Shown: positions 1 to 10,065, numbered from the stretch's first letter. The stretch is DNA of 64,000 nt from Trebonia sp963785645 (GCA_963785645.1 CAWAWG010000016.1:248001-312000); one strand, 5' to 3'. A program made the numbers and translations. Notes: generated from the sequence alone by a model not told the origin.

Positions 1-42
1 TCAGGGCAGATAGTCAGTCATTCACCGATAATCTGTCTAGCA

Positions 43-54
43 TAAATTATTGGT
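43..54 (+). promoter_or_regulatory. -10 box for a leaderless MarR transcript
   Basis: TAAATT at 43-48 lies six bases before the GTG at 55, the spacing expected of an actinobacterial -10 box and a start site at or next to the first codon. The tract is AT-rich compared with its surroundings and there is no Shine-Dalgarno sequence before 55. Confidence 0.45.
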
Positions 55-621
55 GTGGTGCAACTATCGCTGATCGAAGGTAGTCTTGGCGGCATGGCGG
101 AAACCACAGCGGTCGAGGACCAGGAAGCGGTGACGGGACGGCAGATCCTCCCGCTCGTCGAGCACCTAGCCCGCGTTGGCCGCCGGTCCGCCGACGGGAT
201 CATGTCCGGCTGCCTGCGCCCGCGGCACCTGATCGCGCTCAAGGTGCTCGGCGAGCAGGGCCCGATGGCCCAGCACGCGATCGGCACCGCGCTCAGCCTC
301 GACCCGAGCAACGTGGTCGGCCTGCTCAACGAGCTTGAGGAGCGCGGCCTGATCAGCCGCCGCCGCGATCCGGCCGACCGTCGTCGCCACATCGTTGAGC
401 TGTCCGCGGCCGGGTCCGATGAACTGGTCCAGACCTACGGCAAGCTCGACCGGGTCGAGGATGACCTGTTCAGCGTGCTGACCGGGGAGGAACGCGCGAC
501 CCTGCACGCCCTCCTCTCCCGCACCGTGGCGGGACTTGCCGCGGTCTGCGGGCCCAAGCCGTGCCTGGCGGCCGAACCGGAGGACTGCGCCGAGGTCAAG
601 GGCGGCACCCTTAGCGGGTGA
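55..621 (+). CDS. MarR family winged-helix transcriptional regulator
   Basis: A 188-residue dimeric DNA-binding regulator of the MarR family. Residues about 45-115 form the winged helix, with the wing signature DPADRRR near 105-111; helices before and after it would form the dimer interface. GTG at 55 is favoured because of the -10 box just upstream; an in-frame ATG at 94 is the alternative and would give a more typical MarR length. The next gene is convergent, so the target cannot be read from context; MarR proteins usually repress a neighbouring transporter or redox enzyme, and that gene may lie left of the window. Ligand unknown. Confidence 0.85.
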   Translation: MVQLSLIEGSLGGMAETTAVEDQEAVTGRQILPLVEHLARVGRRSADGIMSGCLRPRHLIALKVLGEQGPMAQHAIGTALSLDPSNVVGLLNELEERGLISRRRDPADRRRHIVELSAAGSDELVQTYGKLDRVEDDLFSVLTGEERATLHALLSRTVAGLAAVCGPKPCLAAEPEDCAEVKGGTLSG

Positions 622-687
622 GGTGTTCCGTCGAAGACGGTGCCGTCGAATGACCCAGTGACGGCGAAGGCGGGGCCGGCGGTGCCG

Positions 688-1497
688 TCAGGGCTTCCTG
701 GCCACGGCACCGAGGAGCGGCATGCCTTCCGGGTAGTCCGGATCGCCGGGAGCGGCCCGCCACCGGTGCACTTCGACGATTCCCGGGTCGATAAGTTCAA
801 GGCCGGCGAACCAGCGGGTGAGCTGGCCGCGGTCGCGCAGGAAGACGGGGGTCGCCGCCAGCTGGTTCCACCGGTGCGCGGCCGCGGTCAGCCGCTGGTC
901 CCTTGACGGCTGCATGACGGCTAGGTAGCTCCCGGCCGGGACCGCCGCGACCAGCCGGGCCAGGACGTCGGCCGCGTCCTCTAGGAAGTTCAGTATGTCG
1001 ATCATGATGACGCCGACGGGCACGGCGAGGTCCAGGGTCGCGCGCGCTCCCGCGATGATCGTCTTGGTGTCCCGGGCGTCCGCGTCCAGGTAGCTCGTGG
1101 CGCCCTCTTCCGACGAGCGGAGCCGGGCGCGCGCGTGCGACAGGACGACGGGGTCGTTGTCGACGTAGACGACGCGGCAAGACCGGTTGACCTCCTGGGC
1201 CACTTCGTGCGTGTTGCCCGCCGTCGGGATGCCCGTCCCGATGTCGAGGAACTGCCCGATGCCCGCCTCGGCGGCCAGGTAGGTGACCGTCCGGCGGAGG
1301 AATGCCCGCGACGCGACGGCCACCTGCCCCATCACGGGAGCGAGGGCGAGAAGCTGCCTGGCCGCCTGGCGGTCGGCCTCGAAGTTGTCGCGGCCGCCGA
1401 CCAGGAAATTCCAGACCCGGGCCACGTTGGGCACGGACGAGTTCACCTGGACGGCCTTGATCGGACGGGACGTGGCCCTGAGCCATTCTTCGGACAC
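688..1497 (-). CDS. SAM-dependent methyltransferase, DUF574 family
   Basis: About 269 residues, a class I Rossmann methyltransferase of the actinobacterial DUF574 group (PF04672). The family N-terminal signature NVARVWNFLVGGRDNFEADR is followed by the SAM-binding motif FLDIGTGIPTAGNTHEVA, the acidic strand VVYVDNDPVVLSHA, and the usual C-terminus GAVARKP. The reading frame stays open to 1815, but GTG at 1497 is preferred: it places the conserved motif about 25 residues in and has a G-rich Shine-Dalgarno about 10 bases upstream. Substrates of this family are largely unknown. Three further copies occur in the window at 33653, 54737 and 58310; this one is the more divergent in its substrate half. 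Confidence 0.85.
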   Translation of the reverse strand: MSEEWLRATSRPIKAVQVNSSVPNVARVWNFLVGGRDNFEADRQAARQLLALAPVMGQVAVASRAFLRRTVTYLAAEAGIGQFLDIGTGIPTAGNTHEVAQEVNRSCRVVYVDNDPVVLSHARARLRSSEEGATSYLDADARDTKTIIAGARATLDLAVPVGVIMIDILNFLEDAADVLARLVAAVPAGSYLAVMQPSRDQRLTAAAHRWNQLAATPVFLRDRGQLTRWFAGLELIDPGIVEVHRWRAAPGDPDYPEGMPLLGAVARKP

Positions 1498-1705
1498 CGC
1501 AGGCCAGACCCCCTGTCCATTGCCGGATTGTGTCCGCGTGCTCACCCGGCGAGAACGCGGTACAGCCTTGGTATCACAGCCAGCGGTCAACCCGGGACAG
1601 AATGCCCAACTAACGTAGGTATTTACACCTAGGCACTCCCGCATCACCGCATGGTCACCCACGTCGCCGCGATCGATTGCTGCCGCCAGGGGGACGGCAA
1701 TGGGG

Positions 1706-1750
1706 CGGCCCGCGCCCGGTGAGGATGATCCCCGGCCCGGGCGCGGGCCG
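1706..1750 (-). terminator. Hairpin after fadB
   Basis: Perfect 14-bp inverted arms (CGGCCCGCGCCCGG at 1706-1719 and its complement at 1737-1750) with a 17-base loop, lying just downstream of the minus-strand fadB stop and upstream of the DUF574 gene. There is no T-run, as is usual for actinomycete terminators. Confidence 0.5.
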
Positions 1751-1792
1751 TCGCGGTGCCGGGTCGGGGGGGGCGTCCCGGCGACGACTCCG

Positions 1793-3945
1793 CTACCCGC
1801 GGAAGGGGACTCCATTCACCTTTGCCGCGATTCCCGTCCGGTCCAGGTAAGGCGTGATGCCGCCCAGGTGGAACGGCCACCCGGCCCCGAGGATCATGCA
1901 CAGATCGATATCCTCCGGTGCCGCGACCACACCCTCGTCGAGCATGACCCTGATCTCCTGGGCCAGTCCCTCGAGCGCACGGGCGAGAACCTCGGGTCCC
2001 GCGGACGGACGGTCGCCGCCGCTGAGCAGCTCGATGACCTCGGGGTCGACCGAGAAGTCCGGCCGGTACACCGAGGACTTACCCGACTCGGCGAGCGCCC
2101 GCAGCTTCGGCGAAACGCCGAACCGGTCGCCGAACGCGTCGTGCAGGGTCTGCGCCACGTGCAGCGCGATCCTCGGCCCGACCAGCTGCAGCAGCAGGAA
2201 CGGGGTCATCGGCAGGCCGAGGGAGTCGGCGGCGTGCTCGGCGACCTCGAACGGGGTGCCCTCGTCGACCGTCCGGGTGATCTCGCCGAGGAACCGGGTG
2301 AGCAGCCGGTTGACCACGAACGCGGGCCGGTCCGCGACGATTACGCAGTTCTTCTTGAGCTGCCGGCCGACGGCGAGGGCGGTCGCCACCGCGGCGTCAT
2401 CCGTCGACGCGCCGCGGACCACCTCGACCAGCGGCAGCACCGCGACCGGGTTGAAGAAGTGGAAGCCGACGACCCGCTCCGGGTGCGCGAGGCCGGACGC
2501 CATCGCGGTGACCGACAGCGAGGAGGTGTTGGTCGCGAGCACGCAGGTCTCCGACACAACCGCCTCGACGTCGGCGAACACCTGCTGCTTGACCGCGAGC
2601 TCTTCGAAGACCGCCTCGATGACGAAGTCGGCGTCGGCGAACCCCTCCTTGGACACTGACCCGGTGACCAGCGCCTTCTGCCGGTTGGCGGTGTCAGGCG
2701 AGATCCGGCCGCGGGACAGCTGCTTGTCGATCTCGGCGTGCACGTAGCCGACGCCGGCGTCGACCCGCGCCTGGTCGAGGTCGGTCATCACGACGGGAAC
2801 CTGAAGCCGCCGGACGAACAGCAGCGCGATCTGCGCCGCCATCAGGCCGGCGCCGACGACGCCGGCCTTGGTCACCGGGCGCGCGAGCGACTTATCCGGC
2901 GCGCCCGCGGGCTTGCGGGCCCGCTTCTGCACGAGGTCGAAGGCGTAGAGGCCGGCCCGCAGCTCGTCGGAGAGCAGCAGGTCGGCCAGCGCCTCGTCCT
3001 CGGCGGCGAACGCCTCGTCCCGGGAGGCGGTGCGCGCCGCCGCGACCAGGTCCAGGGCCCGGTACGGCGCGGGCGCCGCGCCGTGCACCTTGCCGTCGGC
3101 GAAGAACCGCGCGGCCGCGACGGCCGTGCCCCACTCCGCGGCGTCATCCGGGGACCCGGACCACCGGGTCACGGTCTCCGTGCCCAGCAGGACCTTCGCG
3201 GCCCAGCGCAGCGACTCCTCAAGGAAGTCGGCGGGCTCGAACATCGCGTCCGCGATCCCGAGCGAGAACGCCTCGGGGCCGCGCAGCATCTTGTTCTGCG
3301 AGAGCGGGTTCTCGATGATCAGCTTGAGCGCGCGCGGCGGGCCCGATCAGCCGGGGCAGCAGGTAGGTGCCGCCCCAGCCGGGCACCAGGCCGAGGAAGC
3401 ACTCGGGGAACGCGACCATCGGCACGCCGGAGGAGATCGTCCGGTAGGTGCAGTGCAGGGCGATCTCAAGGCCGCCGCCGAGCGCGACGCCGTTGATGAA
3501 GGCGAACGACGGCACGGGCAGCTCGCCGAGCCGCCGGAAGACCGCGTGGCCGAGCGAGGCGATGCCGAGTGCCCGCTCCCGCGCTTCGCCCGGATCCGTG
3601 CCCGCGCCGGCGATCGCCGCGGCCGCGCCGTCGAGGTCCGCGCCCGCGGCGAGGATGAACGGCTTGCCGGTCACGCCGACCGCTGCGATCTCGCCGCGGT
3701 CCCGCGGCGGCCCGCGCCTCGACCGCGTCAAGCGCGGCGCTCAGCGACAGCAGCCCCTGCGGGCCGAAGGTGTTCGGCTTGGTGTGGTCGTGCCCGTTGT
3801 CCAGCGTGATCAGCGCGAGCACGCCGACACCGGGACCGAGGTCGACGTCGCGCACGATCGCCCGCGTGACCACCTCGGACGGGAAGTCCTCGGGGGAGGG
3901 AAGGATGCCCCGGTGGTCAGGAGTGCCGTGGTCGGGAGTGCTCAC
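1793..3945 (-). CDS. fadB: FadB-type multifunctional enoyl-CoA hydratase / 3-hydroxyacyl-CoA dehydrogenase (frameshifted)
   Basis: Beta-oxidation multifunctional enzyme of about 717 residues, the normal length. It starts with GTG at 3945, a few bases after the thiolase stop. The N-terminal crotonase domain reads in one frame to about 3720, a second frame to about 3345, and then the frame that ends at 1793; joined, the domain order is normal. The dehydrogenase part shows the NAD-binding GVVGAGLMAAQIA motif, the ATNTSS strand and the catalytic region VGFHFFNPVAVLPLVE, followed by the C-terminal helical domain. It oxidises enoyl-CoA to 3-ketoacyl-CoA for the adjacent thiolase. The two breaks look like one-base indels; see the frameshift finding. 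Confidence 0.85.
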
Positions 3946-3949
3946 AGCG

Positions 3950-5146
3950 TCAGATCCTCTCCCAGGCGGGTTTTCCCAGAGCACGGTGCCGCCCATGCCC
4001 ATGCCGACGCACATCGTGGTGAGGCCGTAGCGGACCTCTGGGTGCTCGGCGAACTGCGCGGCGAGCTGGATCATCAGCCGGACGCCGGAGGAGGCGAGCG
4101 GGTGGCCGAGAGCGATCGCGCCGCCCCACGGGTTCACCCGGGGGTCGTCGTCGTCGATCTTGAAGTGGTCGAGGAACGCGAGCACCTGGACCGCGAACGC
4201 CTCGTTGACCTCGATGAGGCCGATGTCGTCCATGGTGAGCCCCTGCCGGGCGAGGAGCTTCTCGGTCGCGGGCACCGGGCCGATGCCCATGACCTCGGGC
4301 TCGACGCCGGCGAACTGGAAGTCGACCAGCCGCATCTTGGCCGGTAAGGCCGAGCTCGCGCGGCGACCTCCTCGGCGGCGATGAGGCAGCCGGTGGCGCC
4401 GTCGTTGATGCCGCGAGGAGTTGCCGGCGGTGACCCGGCCGTGCGGGCGGAACGGGGTCTTCAGCGCAGCCAGGCCCTCAAGGGTCGTCTCCGGCCGGGG
4501 CGGCTCGTCCACGGTGGCCCAGCCCCAGCCGAGCTCCCTGGTGCGGATCGCCATCGGGACCAGGTCCGGCTGGATCTTGCCGGCCGCGTAGGCGGCGGCG
4601 ACCTTCTGCTGGCTGCCCGAGGGCGTAGGCGTCGGCCCGCTCCTTGGTGATGGCGGGGAACCGGTCGTGCAGGTTCTCCGCGGTCATCCCCATGAAGAGC
4701 GCCGACTCGTCGACGATCTTCTCGGACACGAACCTCGGGTTGGGGTCGACCTGCTCCCCCATCGGGTGGCGGCCCATGTGCTCGACCCCGCCGGCGATCG
4801 CGATGTCGGCGGCGCCGAGCGCGACCTCGCCCGCCGTCGTGGTGACCGCGGTCATCGCGCCCGCGCACATCCGGTCGATGGCGTAGCCGGGCACGGTCAC
4901 CGGCAGCCCCGCGAGGATCGCCGCGGACCGGCCGATCGTCAGCCCCTGGTCGCCGATCTGCGTCGTGGCGGCGATGGCGACCTCGCCGACCCGCTCGGGC
5001 GGCAGCGCCGGGTTGCGCCGCAGCAGCTCCCTGATGACCCGCACCACCAGGTCGTCCGCGCGGGTCTCCGCGTAGATGCCCTTGGGGCCCGACTTGCCGA
5101 ACGGCGTCCGCACGCCGTCGACGAACACCACGTCACGTGCCTTCAT
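3950..5146 (-). CDS. fadA: Acetyl-CoA C-acyltransferase (thiolase), frameshifted
   Basis: Thiolase of about 399 residues, the normal length, that cleaves 3-ketoacyl-CoA made by the downstream FadB. Start ATG at 5146 follows a strong AAGGAG that overlaps the stop of the PolX-like gene, implying translational coupling. The active-site cysteine lies in DRMCAGAM; the other catalytic motifs NEAFAVQ, GHPLASSG and CVGMGMGG are present. The frame changes near 4615, 4420, 4350 and 3985. Restoring one base near 3985 gives the ending ENPAWERI and a TGA at 3950-3952, immediately before the fadB GTG; without it thiolase and FadB would appear fused. Confidence 0.85.
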
Positions 5147-5156
5147 TGGCTACTCC

Positions 5157-6551
5157 TTAAGATGTGCGCCCTGCCGGCAGCCACTGCCGAGTAATGCTAC
5201 TCGCCAGTAACCTTAGGGATGAACGGCCCTTGCGCAGGAATTCTTCCAGCCGGTCAAGCGGCCACGCGTTGATCACGTCGTCCGTGGTCAGGCCGCCGAA
5301 CCGGGCGGCGGCGACCCCGTAGCGCATGTTGGTCAGGTCCACCAGCGAGTGCGCGTCGGTGTCGATGGCGAACTTCACGCCCGCGTCCCGGGCAGCGGCG
5401 ATGTGCTCAGGCGGCAGGTCCATCCGGTCCGGCGAGGCGTTGATCTCCAGCGCCGTCCCGGTGCGGGCGCACGCCGCGTACAGGGCGTCCAGGTCGACCT
5501 GGACCGGCGGGCGGCGGCCGACCTTGCGGGTCAGCGGGTGGCCGATGATGTTCACCCGCGGGTTCTCGGCGGCGGCGATGAACCGCTTCGTCATCGTCGC
5601 CCGGTCCTGCTCGAACGAGGAGTGAATCGATGCGACGCAGATGTCGAATCCGCTCAGGAAGTCCTCGTCCCAGTCCACGCTGCCGTCGGCCGCGATGTTG
5701 AGCTCGCTGCCGTGCAGCAGGACCATGCCGGTCGTGTCCGCGAGCGCGCGCAGCTCGGTCGCGCTGGGCGAGCATCTTCTCGTCGGTCATCCGCTGCATG
5801 ACCAGGTTGGGCGCGTGGTCGGTGACCGCGTAGTACTCGTAGCCGCGGGCCTCGGCCGCCGCGATCATTCCCGCCAGGGAGACGATCCCGTCGGTGAGGT
5901 CGGTGTGCGTGTGCAGGTCGCCGCGCATGTCGGCAACCTCGATAAGCTCCTTATCCCGAACGGTGGCGGCTCCGCCCTTCGCTCGATCCGCCGGCTGCCG
6001 CGCGGCTGCAGACGTGGGCGGCGAGCACCGCGCAGATGTCGTCCACGGTCGCGCCGGCCGGAAGCGCGCGCAGGGCATCGCGCAGCGCGGTGTCGCCGGC
6101 CGCGACGGCGATGCCGCGCAGGATCCGCTCCTCGGTCTTGGGGCCGAACCCGGGCACGCCGCGCAGCCTGCCGCCCCGCACGGCCTCCTCAAGCTCGCCG
6201 ACGCTGGTGACGCCCAGGTCGCCGGCGATCTGCAGCGCGCGCTTCGGGCCGACGCCGGGCACCTTCGCGAGTTCCCTGGCGCCCGGCGGGAGCTTGGCCC
6301 GCAGGTCGTCAACCGCCTTGATCGTCCCGGTCCGCCGGTACTCGACGATCTTCGCAGCAACCGACGAGCCGACGCCCGGCACCTTGGTCAGCGCCCTTTC
6401 CGGCAGCGCGCCGAGATCATCCGGGTAGCCCCGCGACGGCCTTGGCCGCCTTCTCGTAGCTCCGCACCCGGAACAGGTCGCCGCCGGCGAGCCCGAGCAA
6501 CTCGGCGTACTCCCGCAGCAGCGCCGCGACTTCCTCGTTAGTCGACGCCAT
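5157..6551 (-). CDS. HhH-PHP protein related to PolX (frameshifted; polymerase palm not seen)
   Basis: About 464 residues. Start ATG at 6551. The N-terminal part has helix-hairpin-helix motifs (LTKVPGVGSSVAAKI, LAKVPGVGPKRALQI, RGVPGFGPKTEERI) like the DNA-binding domain of PolX. The C-terminal part is a PHP phosphoesterase domain with metal-binding MRGDLHTHTDLTDG, AVTDHAPN, IGHPLTRKVG and DTDAHS. The GSxxRG and GDxD motifs of a pol-beta palm are absent, and the protein is about 100 residues shorter than full PolX, so it is more likely a nuclease or phosphatase than a polymerase. Frame changes at about 6425, 5980 and 5760. It heads the run into thiolase. Confidence 0.75.
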
Positions 6552-6687
6552 AGCCCCATTGTCTCCCCTGCGGTCCCCTAACGACCTGCTGGGCTGGCGC
6601 TCGTGAGCCGGCAGTCTCCGTTTGCCTTACCTGGTGGCGCCGATGCTCACCAGGCAGAAGAGGGGAAGCGGAGGGCACCGCATCCGC

Positions 6688-7533
6688 TTAGTCGACGAGC
6701 GACTGCGTGCCGAGGACGATGGCGAGTGCGAGCCGTTCGGCGTCCTCGGTGCCCGGCTCGGCGGTATACACCATGACCCGCAGGTCGTCGCCGGCGACGA
6801 TGAGCGTGTCGCAGTCGACTGCGATGAGGCCGACGTCCGGATGGTCGATGATCTTGTGCCGGGTCTGGCTCTGGGGCGAGCCGGCCTCGCTTGACTCCCA
6901 TAGTTCGGCGAAACGCGGGCTCTGCGCGGTAAGGTCCGCGATCAGCCGCTTGAGCTCGCGGTCGGCGGGATAACGGGCCGCGGTCATGCGCAGGTCGGCG
7001 ACGAGCCCGGCCTCCAGGAGTGCGTGCTCCTCGGGCGTGCTGACCGCACGGTTTCCGGGGCCGACGAGGTTACGCCAGACCCCGTTGCGCTCGATCCCGC
7101 GCCAGGACGTGGTCTCGCCCATCAGCGCGTTGTAGGGATGGTTGGCCACGATCAGGTTCCACGCGGCGTCATATACGACGACCGGGGTCTGGGCCAGCCG
7201 GTCGAGCAGTCGCTGCACGCTCGGCGTGATGCGGGCCGAGATGACACCATGCCCCGGCGCGGCTAGGCCCGCCAGCCGGAAGAGAAGTTCCCGCTCAGCG
7301 TCCGACAGTCGCAGCGACCGGGCGAGAGCCTCCACGACCTGCGACGACGGCGAGGTGGCGCGTCCTTGTTCCAGCCGGGTCAGGTAGTCGACCGAGATCC
7401 CGGCCAGCCCGGCTAGTTCCTCGCGGCGCAACCCGGCAGCGCGCCGACGGCCGCCGGCCGGCAGGCCCGCTGCCTCCGGTGCGGCACGGTCACGCCACCG
7501 GCGTACGGTCTTCCCGAATTCCCATGACTGCAC
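6688..7533 (-). CDS. XRE family regulator with MmyB-like ligand-binding domain
   Basis: 281 residues. An XRE helix-turn-helix occupies about residues 25-85 (GISVDYLTRLEQGR is the recognition region). The rest matches the MmyB-like ligand-binding domain common in actinomycetes (TPVVVYDAAWNLIVANHPYNAL, then the C-terminal VMVYTAEPGTEDAERLA). The gene diverges from an SDR oxidoreductase across about 100 bases holding an inverted repeat, a standard arrangement for a regulator that controls the neighbouring reductase. Ligand unknown. Confidence 0.88.
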   Translation of the reverse strand: MQSWEFGKTVRRWRDRAAPEAAGLPAGGRRRAAGLRREELAGLAGISVDYLTRLEQGRATSPSSQVVEALARSLRLSDAERELLFRLAGLAAPGHGVISARITPSVQRLLDRLAQTPVVVYDAAWNLIVANHPYNALMGETTSWRGIERNGVWRNLVGPGNRAVSTPEEHALLEAGLVADLRMTAARYPADRELKRLIADLTAQSPRFAELWESSEAGSPQSQTRHKIIDHPDVGLIAVDCDTLIVAGDDLRVMVYTAEPGTEDAERLALAIVLGTQSLVD

Positions 7534-7552
7534 GTATCCAGTCTGCGCCGCC

Positions 7553-7572
7553 GGCCACCTATTGTGGTGGCC
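7553..7572. promoter_or_regulatory. Inverted repeat between XRE regulator and SDR
   Basis: GGCCACC, six bases, GGTGGCC: a perfect 7-bp inverted repeat in the divergent intergenic region, a candidate operator for the adjacent XRE regulator. A looser second repeat (GTAGTCC/GGGACCAC) follows at about 7576-7600. Confidence 0.4.
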
Positions 7573-7634
7573 CTGGTAGTCCTACGAAAACGGGACCACT
7601 TCCTGCCGGCAGGCGCGCGCCCCAGGCTGGGAGC

Positions 7635-8342
7635 ATGACAACCACGCTGATCACCGGAGCGAACAAGGGTCTCGGCCGGGAAACCGCCCGGCAGCTCATC
7701 GCCGCCGGGCACACCGTCTACATCGCGGCCCGAGACGAGGCCCGCGGCCGCGCGGCCGCCGAGGAACTGGGCGCCCGCTTCGTCCAGCTCGACGTTACCG
7801 ACGACGCCTCCGTCGCGACGGCGTACACGCAGGTCGAGGCGGAAGGCCGACTCGACGTCCTCGTCAACAACGCCGGCATCGAGCCGCGCCTGGCAGGCAA
7901 CGCCATCCCCACCCCTGCCGACGAGACGGCCGACTCGGTGCGGGCGACGTTCGAGACCAATGTCTTCGGCCTGGTGCGAGTGACCCATGCCTTCCTGCCC
8001 CTGCTGAAGAAATCCGCCGCGCCGGTCATCGTCAACGTTTCCAGCGGCCTCGGGTCGCTGACCAGCATGAGCAACCCCGAGAGCTTTACCCACTTCTACC
8101 CGGCGCTCAGTTACCCGGCTTCCAAGGCGACGGTCAACGCGATCACGATCCAGTACGCCAAGGCGTTCCCCGGCATTCGAATCAACGCAGTCGACCCCGG
8201 CTACACCAACACCGACCTGAACGGCCGGACCGGGACCCAGACCGTTGCGGAGGGAGCCGCGATCATCGTCGCGCTGGCACAGATCGGCTCCGGCGGCCCA
8301 ACCGGCACGTTCGTCTCCGGCCACGGCCGGGTTGCCTGGTGA
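7635..8342 (+). CDS. SDR family NAD(P)-dependent oxidoreductase
   Basis: 235 residues, a classical short-chain dehydrogenase. The cofactor loop TGANKGLG is at 7-14, NNAG at 78-81, the catalytic serine in NVSSGLG near 137 and the YPASK Tyr/Lys pair at 160-164. The start ATG at 7635 is chosen because the cofactor motif follows at the normal distance; the upstream open frame is non-homologous. Substrate unknown. It diverges from an XRE/MmyB regulator that probably controls it. Confidence 0.9.
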   Translation: MTTTLITGANKGLGRETARQLIAAGHTVYIAARDEARGRAAAEELGARFVQLDVTDDASVATAYTQVEAEGRLDVLVNNAGIEPRLAGNAIPTPADETADSVRATFETNVFGLVRVTHAFLPLLKKSAAPVIVNVSSGLGSLTSMSNPESFTHFYPALSYPASKATVNAITIQYAKAFPGIRINAVDPGYTNTDLNGRTGTQTVAEGAAIIVALAQIGSGGPTGTFVSGHGRVAW

Positions 8343-8476
8343 GCCGCGATGAGTGAGATCGGCTCCGGGGCCGTCCTGATCACCGGACCCAAAGGCCGGC
8401 CCACTAACGGACAACCCGGTAGCCAATCCCGAAAGCCCATCCGGGTTAGCTCCAGACGCCGCGGCAGCCAAAAATA

Positions 8477-8626
8477 CTACTTAGAGACGGCGTGCGGCAA
8501 TTCCCAGTGACATGCCCGCAGTTGACATCCCTGCGCAGTGCCGTCGATCAGCACGTCGATTTCGCCGGGGTTGAGCGCGTCGAGCAGATATTCCCGGTGC
8601 GCCGGTAGACCTAGGGCCACATTCAT
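8477..8626 (-). CDS. Small ORF, possible regulator fragment
   Basis: A 49-residue frame from ATG 8626 whose middle (LLDALNPGEIDVLIDG) resembles the C-terminal helix of MarR-like proteins. It is too short for a functional regulator and there is no clear Shine-Dalgarno, so it may be a remnant. The rest of 8343-8795 shows no gene I can support. Confidence 0.22.
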   Translation of the reverse strand: MNVALGLPAHREYLLDALNPGEIDVLIDGTAQGCQLRACHWELPHAVSK

Positions 8627-8795
8627 ACATCTGGAGTGCGCCTCGCCGCGGTGCCAAAGGCCATGGAGAAAGTTCTTTGGGATTCGGGTCTTCGGTCTGA
8701 ACCACGCCCAGAGTTGGCCCCTTTAGAGTGTCGGCGGTAACCGGCTAGGCGGAACGCAGGTAGCAGAAAGCAAGCAGGCAGCAGAAAGCAAAAAG

Positions 8796-8816
8796 AGCCA
8801 CCCCTTAGGGGTGGCT
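8796..8816 (-). terminator. Intrinsic terminator of the DUF397 gene
   Basis: A perfect palindromic stem AGCCACCCCT/AGGGGTGGCT. Read on the minus strand it is followed by CTTTTTG, giving the U-tract of a factor-independent terminator about 20 bases after the DUF397 stop. Confidence 0.75.
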
Positions 8817-8838
8817 CCTGCTTCTGTGCTGGTCGCGC

Positions 8839-9045
8839 TTACGCCTTATCCGCGTCGTCCTTGACCGTGGCAGCGAACCGCCGCCAGGCAGCCGGGGCGA
8901 AGGTCAGCGCCGCGCCCGCGCGGTCCTTGGTGTCACGCACCGCGACCGAACGGCCGGCCCCGCCGACCTCAACGCAGTTGCTACCGTTGCCGCCGCTGTA
9001 GGAGGACTTGCGCCACGTCGTCAGGGCGTGATCTGTTCCTTCCAT
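8839..9045 (-). CDS. DUF397 domain-containing protein
   Basis: 68 residues with the family hallmarks WRKSSYSGGNGSNCVEV near the N-terminus and VAVRDTKD in the middle, ending in a short conserved helix (WRRFAATVK). DUF397 proteins are small actinomycete partners of XRE/DUF5753 regulators, as in the WhiJ- and AbaA-type loci that affect development and antibiotic production. Its start lies inside the upstream regulator gene (25-base overlap), so the two are translationally coupled. A good terminator follows at 8796. Confidence 0.9.
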   Translation of the reverse strand: MEGTDHALTTWRKSSYSGGNGSNCVEVGGAGRSVAVRDTKDRAGAALTFAPAAWRRFAATVKDDADKA

Positions 9046-9872
9046 CGCTGTTCCGCTTCCTTCATCTTGGTAAGGGAGGCGCTGCCGGTAAGCGCCTCCA
9101 TTTGCAGCGCGCGGAACACCACGTCCATCGCCTCCGCCTTGGCGGCCGACTCCACGACCTGACCGTCCAGCGTGCTGTCCAGGTACACGATAGCCGGGGG
9201 CTGGTCGGTCTCGGCAATCACAAAAGCCCCCAACAGCCCCGCATGGGGCCGGTCAGACGGTATCACCTGAACGCTGATCCTCGGCATCCCGGCCAGTTCG
9301 ACCAGGTGCGCCAACTGCTCAGCCATCACGGCGGGGCCGCCCACGTTCCGATACAGCACCTGCTCATCAAGGATCGCGTGAACGCGCGGCGGGGGCGGGT
9401 CCTCACGGAACAAGATGGCCTGTCGCTCCATCCGCCCGTCCACCCGTTCCTTAGCGACCTCCGCCGTAGTCTCCGGATAGGTCTCGGTAATCGCCTCCGC
9501 ATACGCCCTCGTCTGGAACAGCCCAGGCATCAGGGAATGCTCGAACGTCTTGATCAGCCGCGCTGCCGCCTCATGGGGCGTGAACGGGCGGAAACCGACC
9601 GAGAACGGTACTCCCCGCATCCGCCGCTCATGCCGCTGAAACGTCCCCGGAGTCCCGAACACCTCATCCGCATTGAGCGCCTGAGCCGGGGTCGGACCCC
9701 GGTACCCGGACTCGATGTTCGCGATCGTCGAGGTACTGACGATCATCTTCGCGGCTAGGTCCTCCTGCGTCCACCTGCGCTGGTTCCGCATCGCGATCAT
9801 TTCCTCCGCGAACACGTTCCGCTTATCGTCACCGCTCTTGCTCCGGTCGTCTGCACCGCGCCCACCCGGCAT
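9021..9872 (-). CDS. XRE family regulator with DUF5753 domain
   Basis: 283 residues. The N-terminal helix-turn-helix (RRWTQEDLAAKMIVSTSTI) is followed by a DUF5753 sensor domain from about residue 100 (HSLMPGLFQTRAYAEAI, then RISVQVIPSD). ATG at 9872 is preferred over the longer open frame because GAGGAGG lies a few bases upstream. The stop overlaps the start of the DUF397 gene. Regulators of this class pair with DUF397 proteins and often sit next to RsbW-like ATPases, as here; the divergent plus-strand genes from 10066 are probable partners. DNA target and signal are unknown. Confidence 0.9.
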   Translation of the reverse strand: MPGGRGADDRSKSGDDKRNVFAEEMIAMRNQRRWTQEDLAAKMIVSTSTIANIESGYRGPTPAQALNADEVFGTPGTFQRHERRMRGVPFSVGFRPFTPHEAAARLIKTFEHSLMPGLFQTRAYAEAITETYPETTAEVAKERVDGRMERQAILFREDPPPPRVHAILDEQVLYRNVGGPAVMAEQLAHLVELAGMPRISVQVIPSDRPHAGLLGAFVIAETDQPPAIVYLDSTLDGQVVESAAKAEAMDVVFRALQMEALTGSASLTKMKEAEQRWKEQITP

Positions 9873-10065
9873 TTCACGCCTCCTCACGTCCCCGTCCCGG
9901 TCCTCACGCCGACAGGCCAGCGCCCAAAGCTCCCCCGGTATCCCCAAAGGCCGCTGTGACCTAGTGCGAACGGTACGCCACGCAACGCACGATTGTCATC
10001 GCGTCCCGGGGAAGCCGGAAACGTTCCCCGGGACGCCCAGGCAGCCGCAACCAAAGGACCAACCC

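Noticed and set aside
1700..2659. Long plus-strand open frames opposite fadB
   Set aside because: Antisense shadow in GC-rich DNA; low-complexity Arg/Asp/Gly composition, while the minus strand has clear enzyme motifs.
3466..4554. Apparent thiolase-FadB fusion protein
   Set aside because: The fusion frame arises from one missing base near 3985; restoring it gives a normal thiolase C-terminus, a stop at 3950-3952 and a GTG for fadB.
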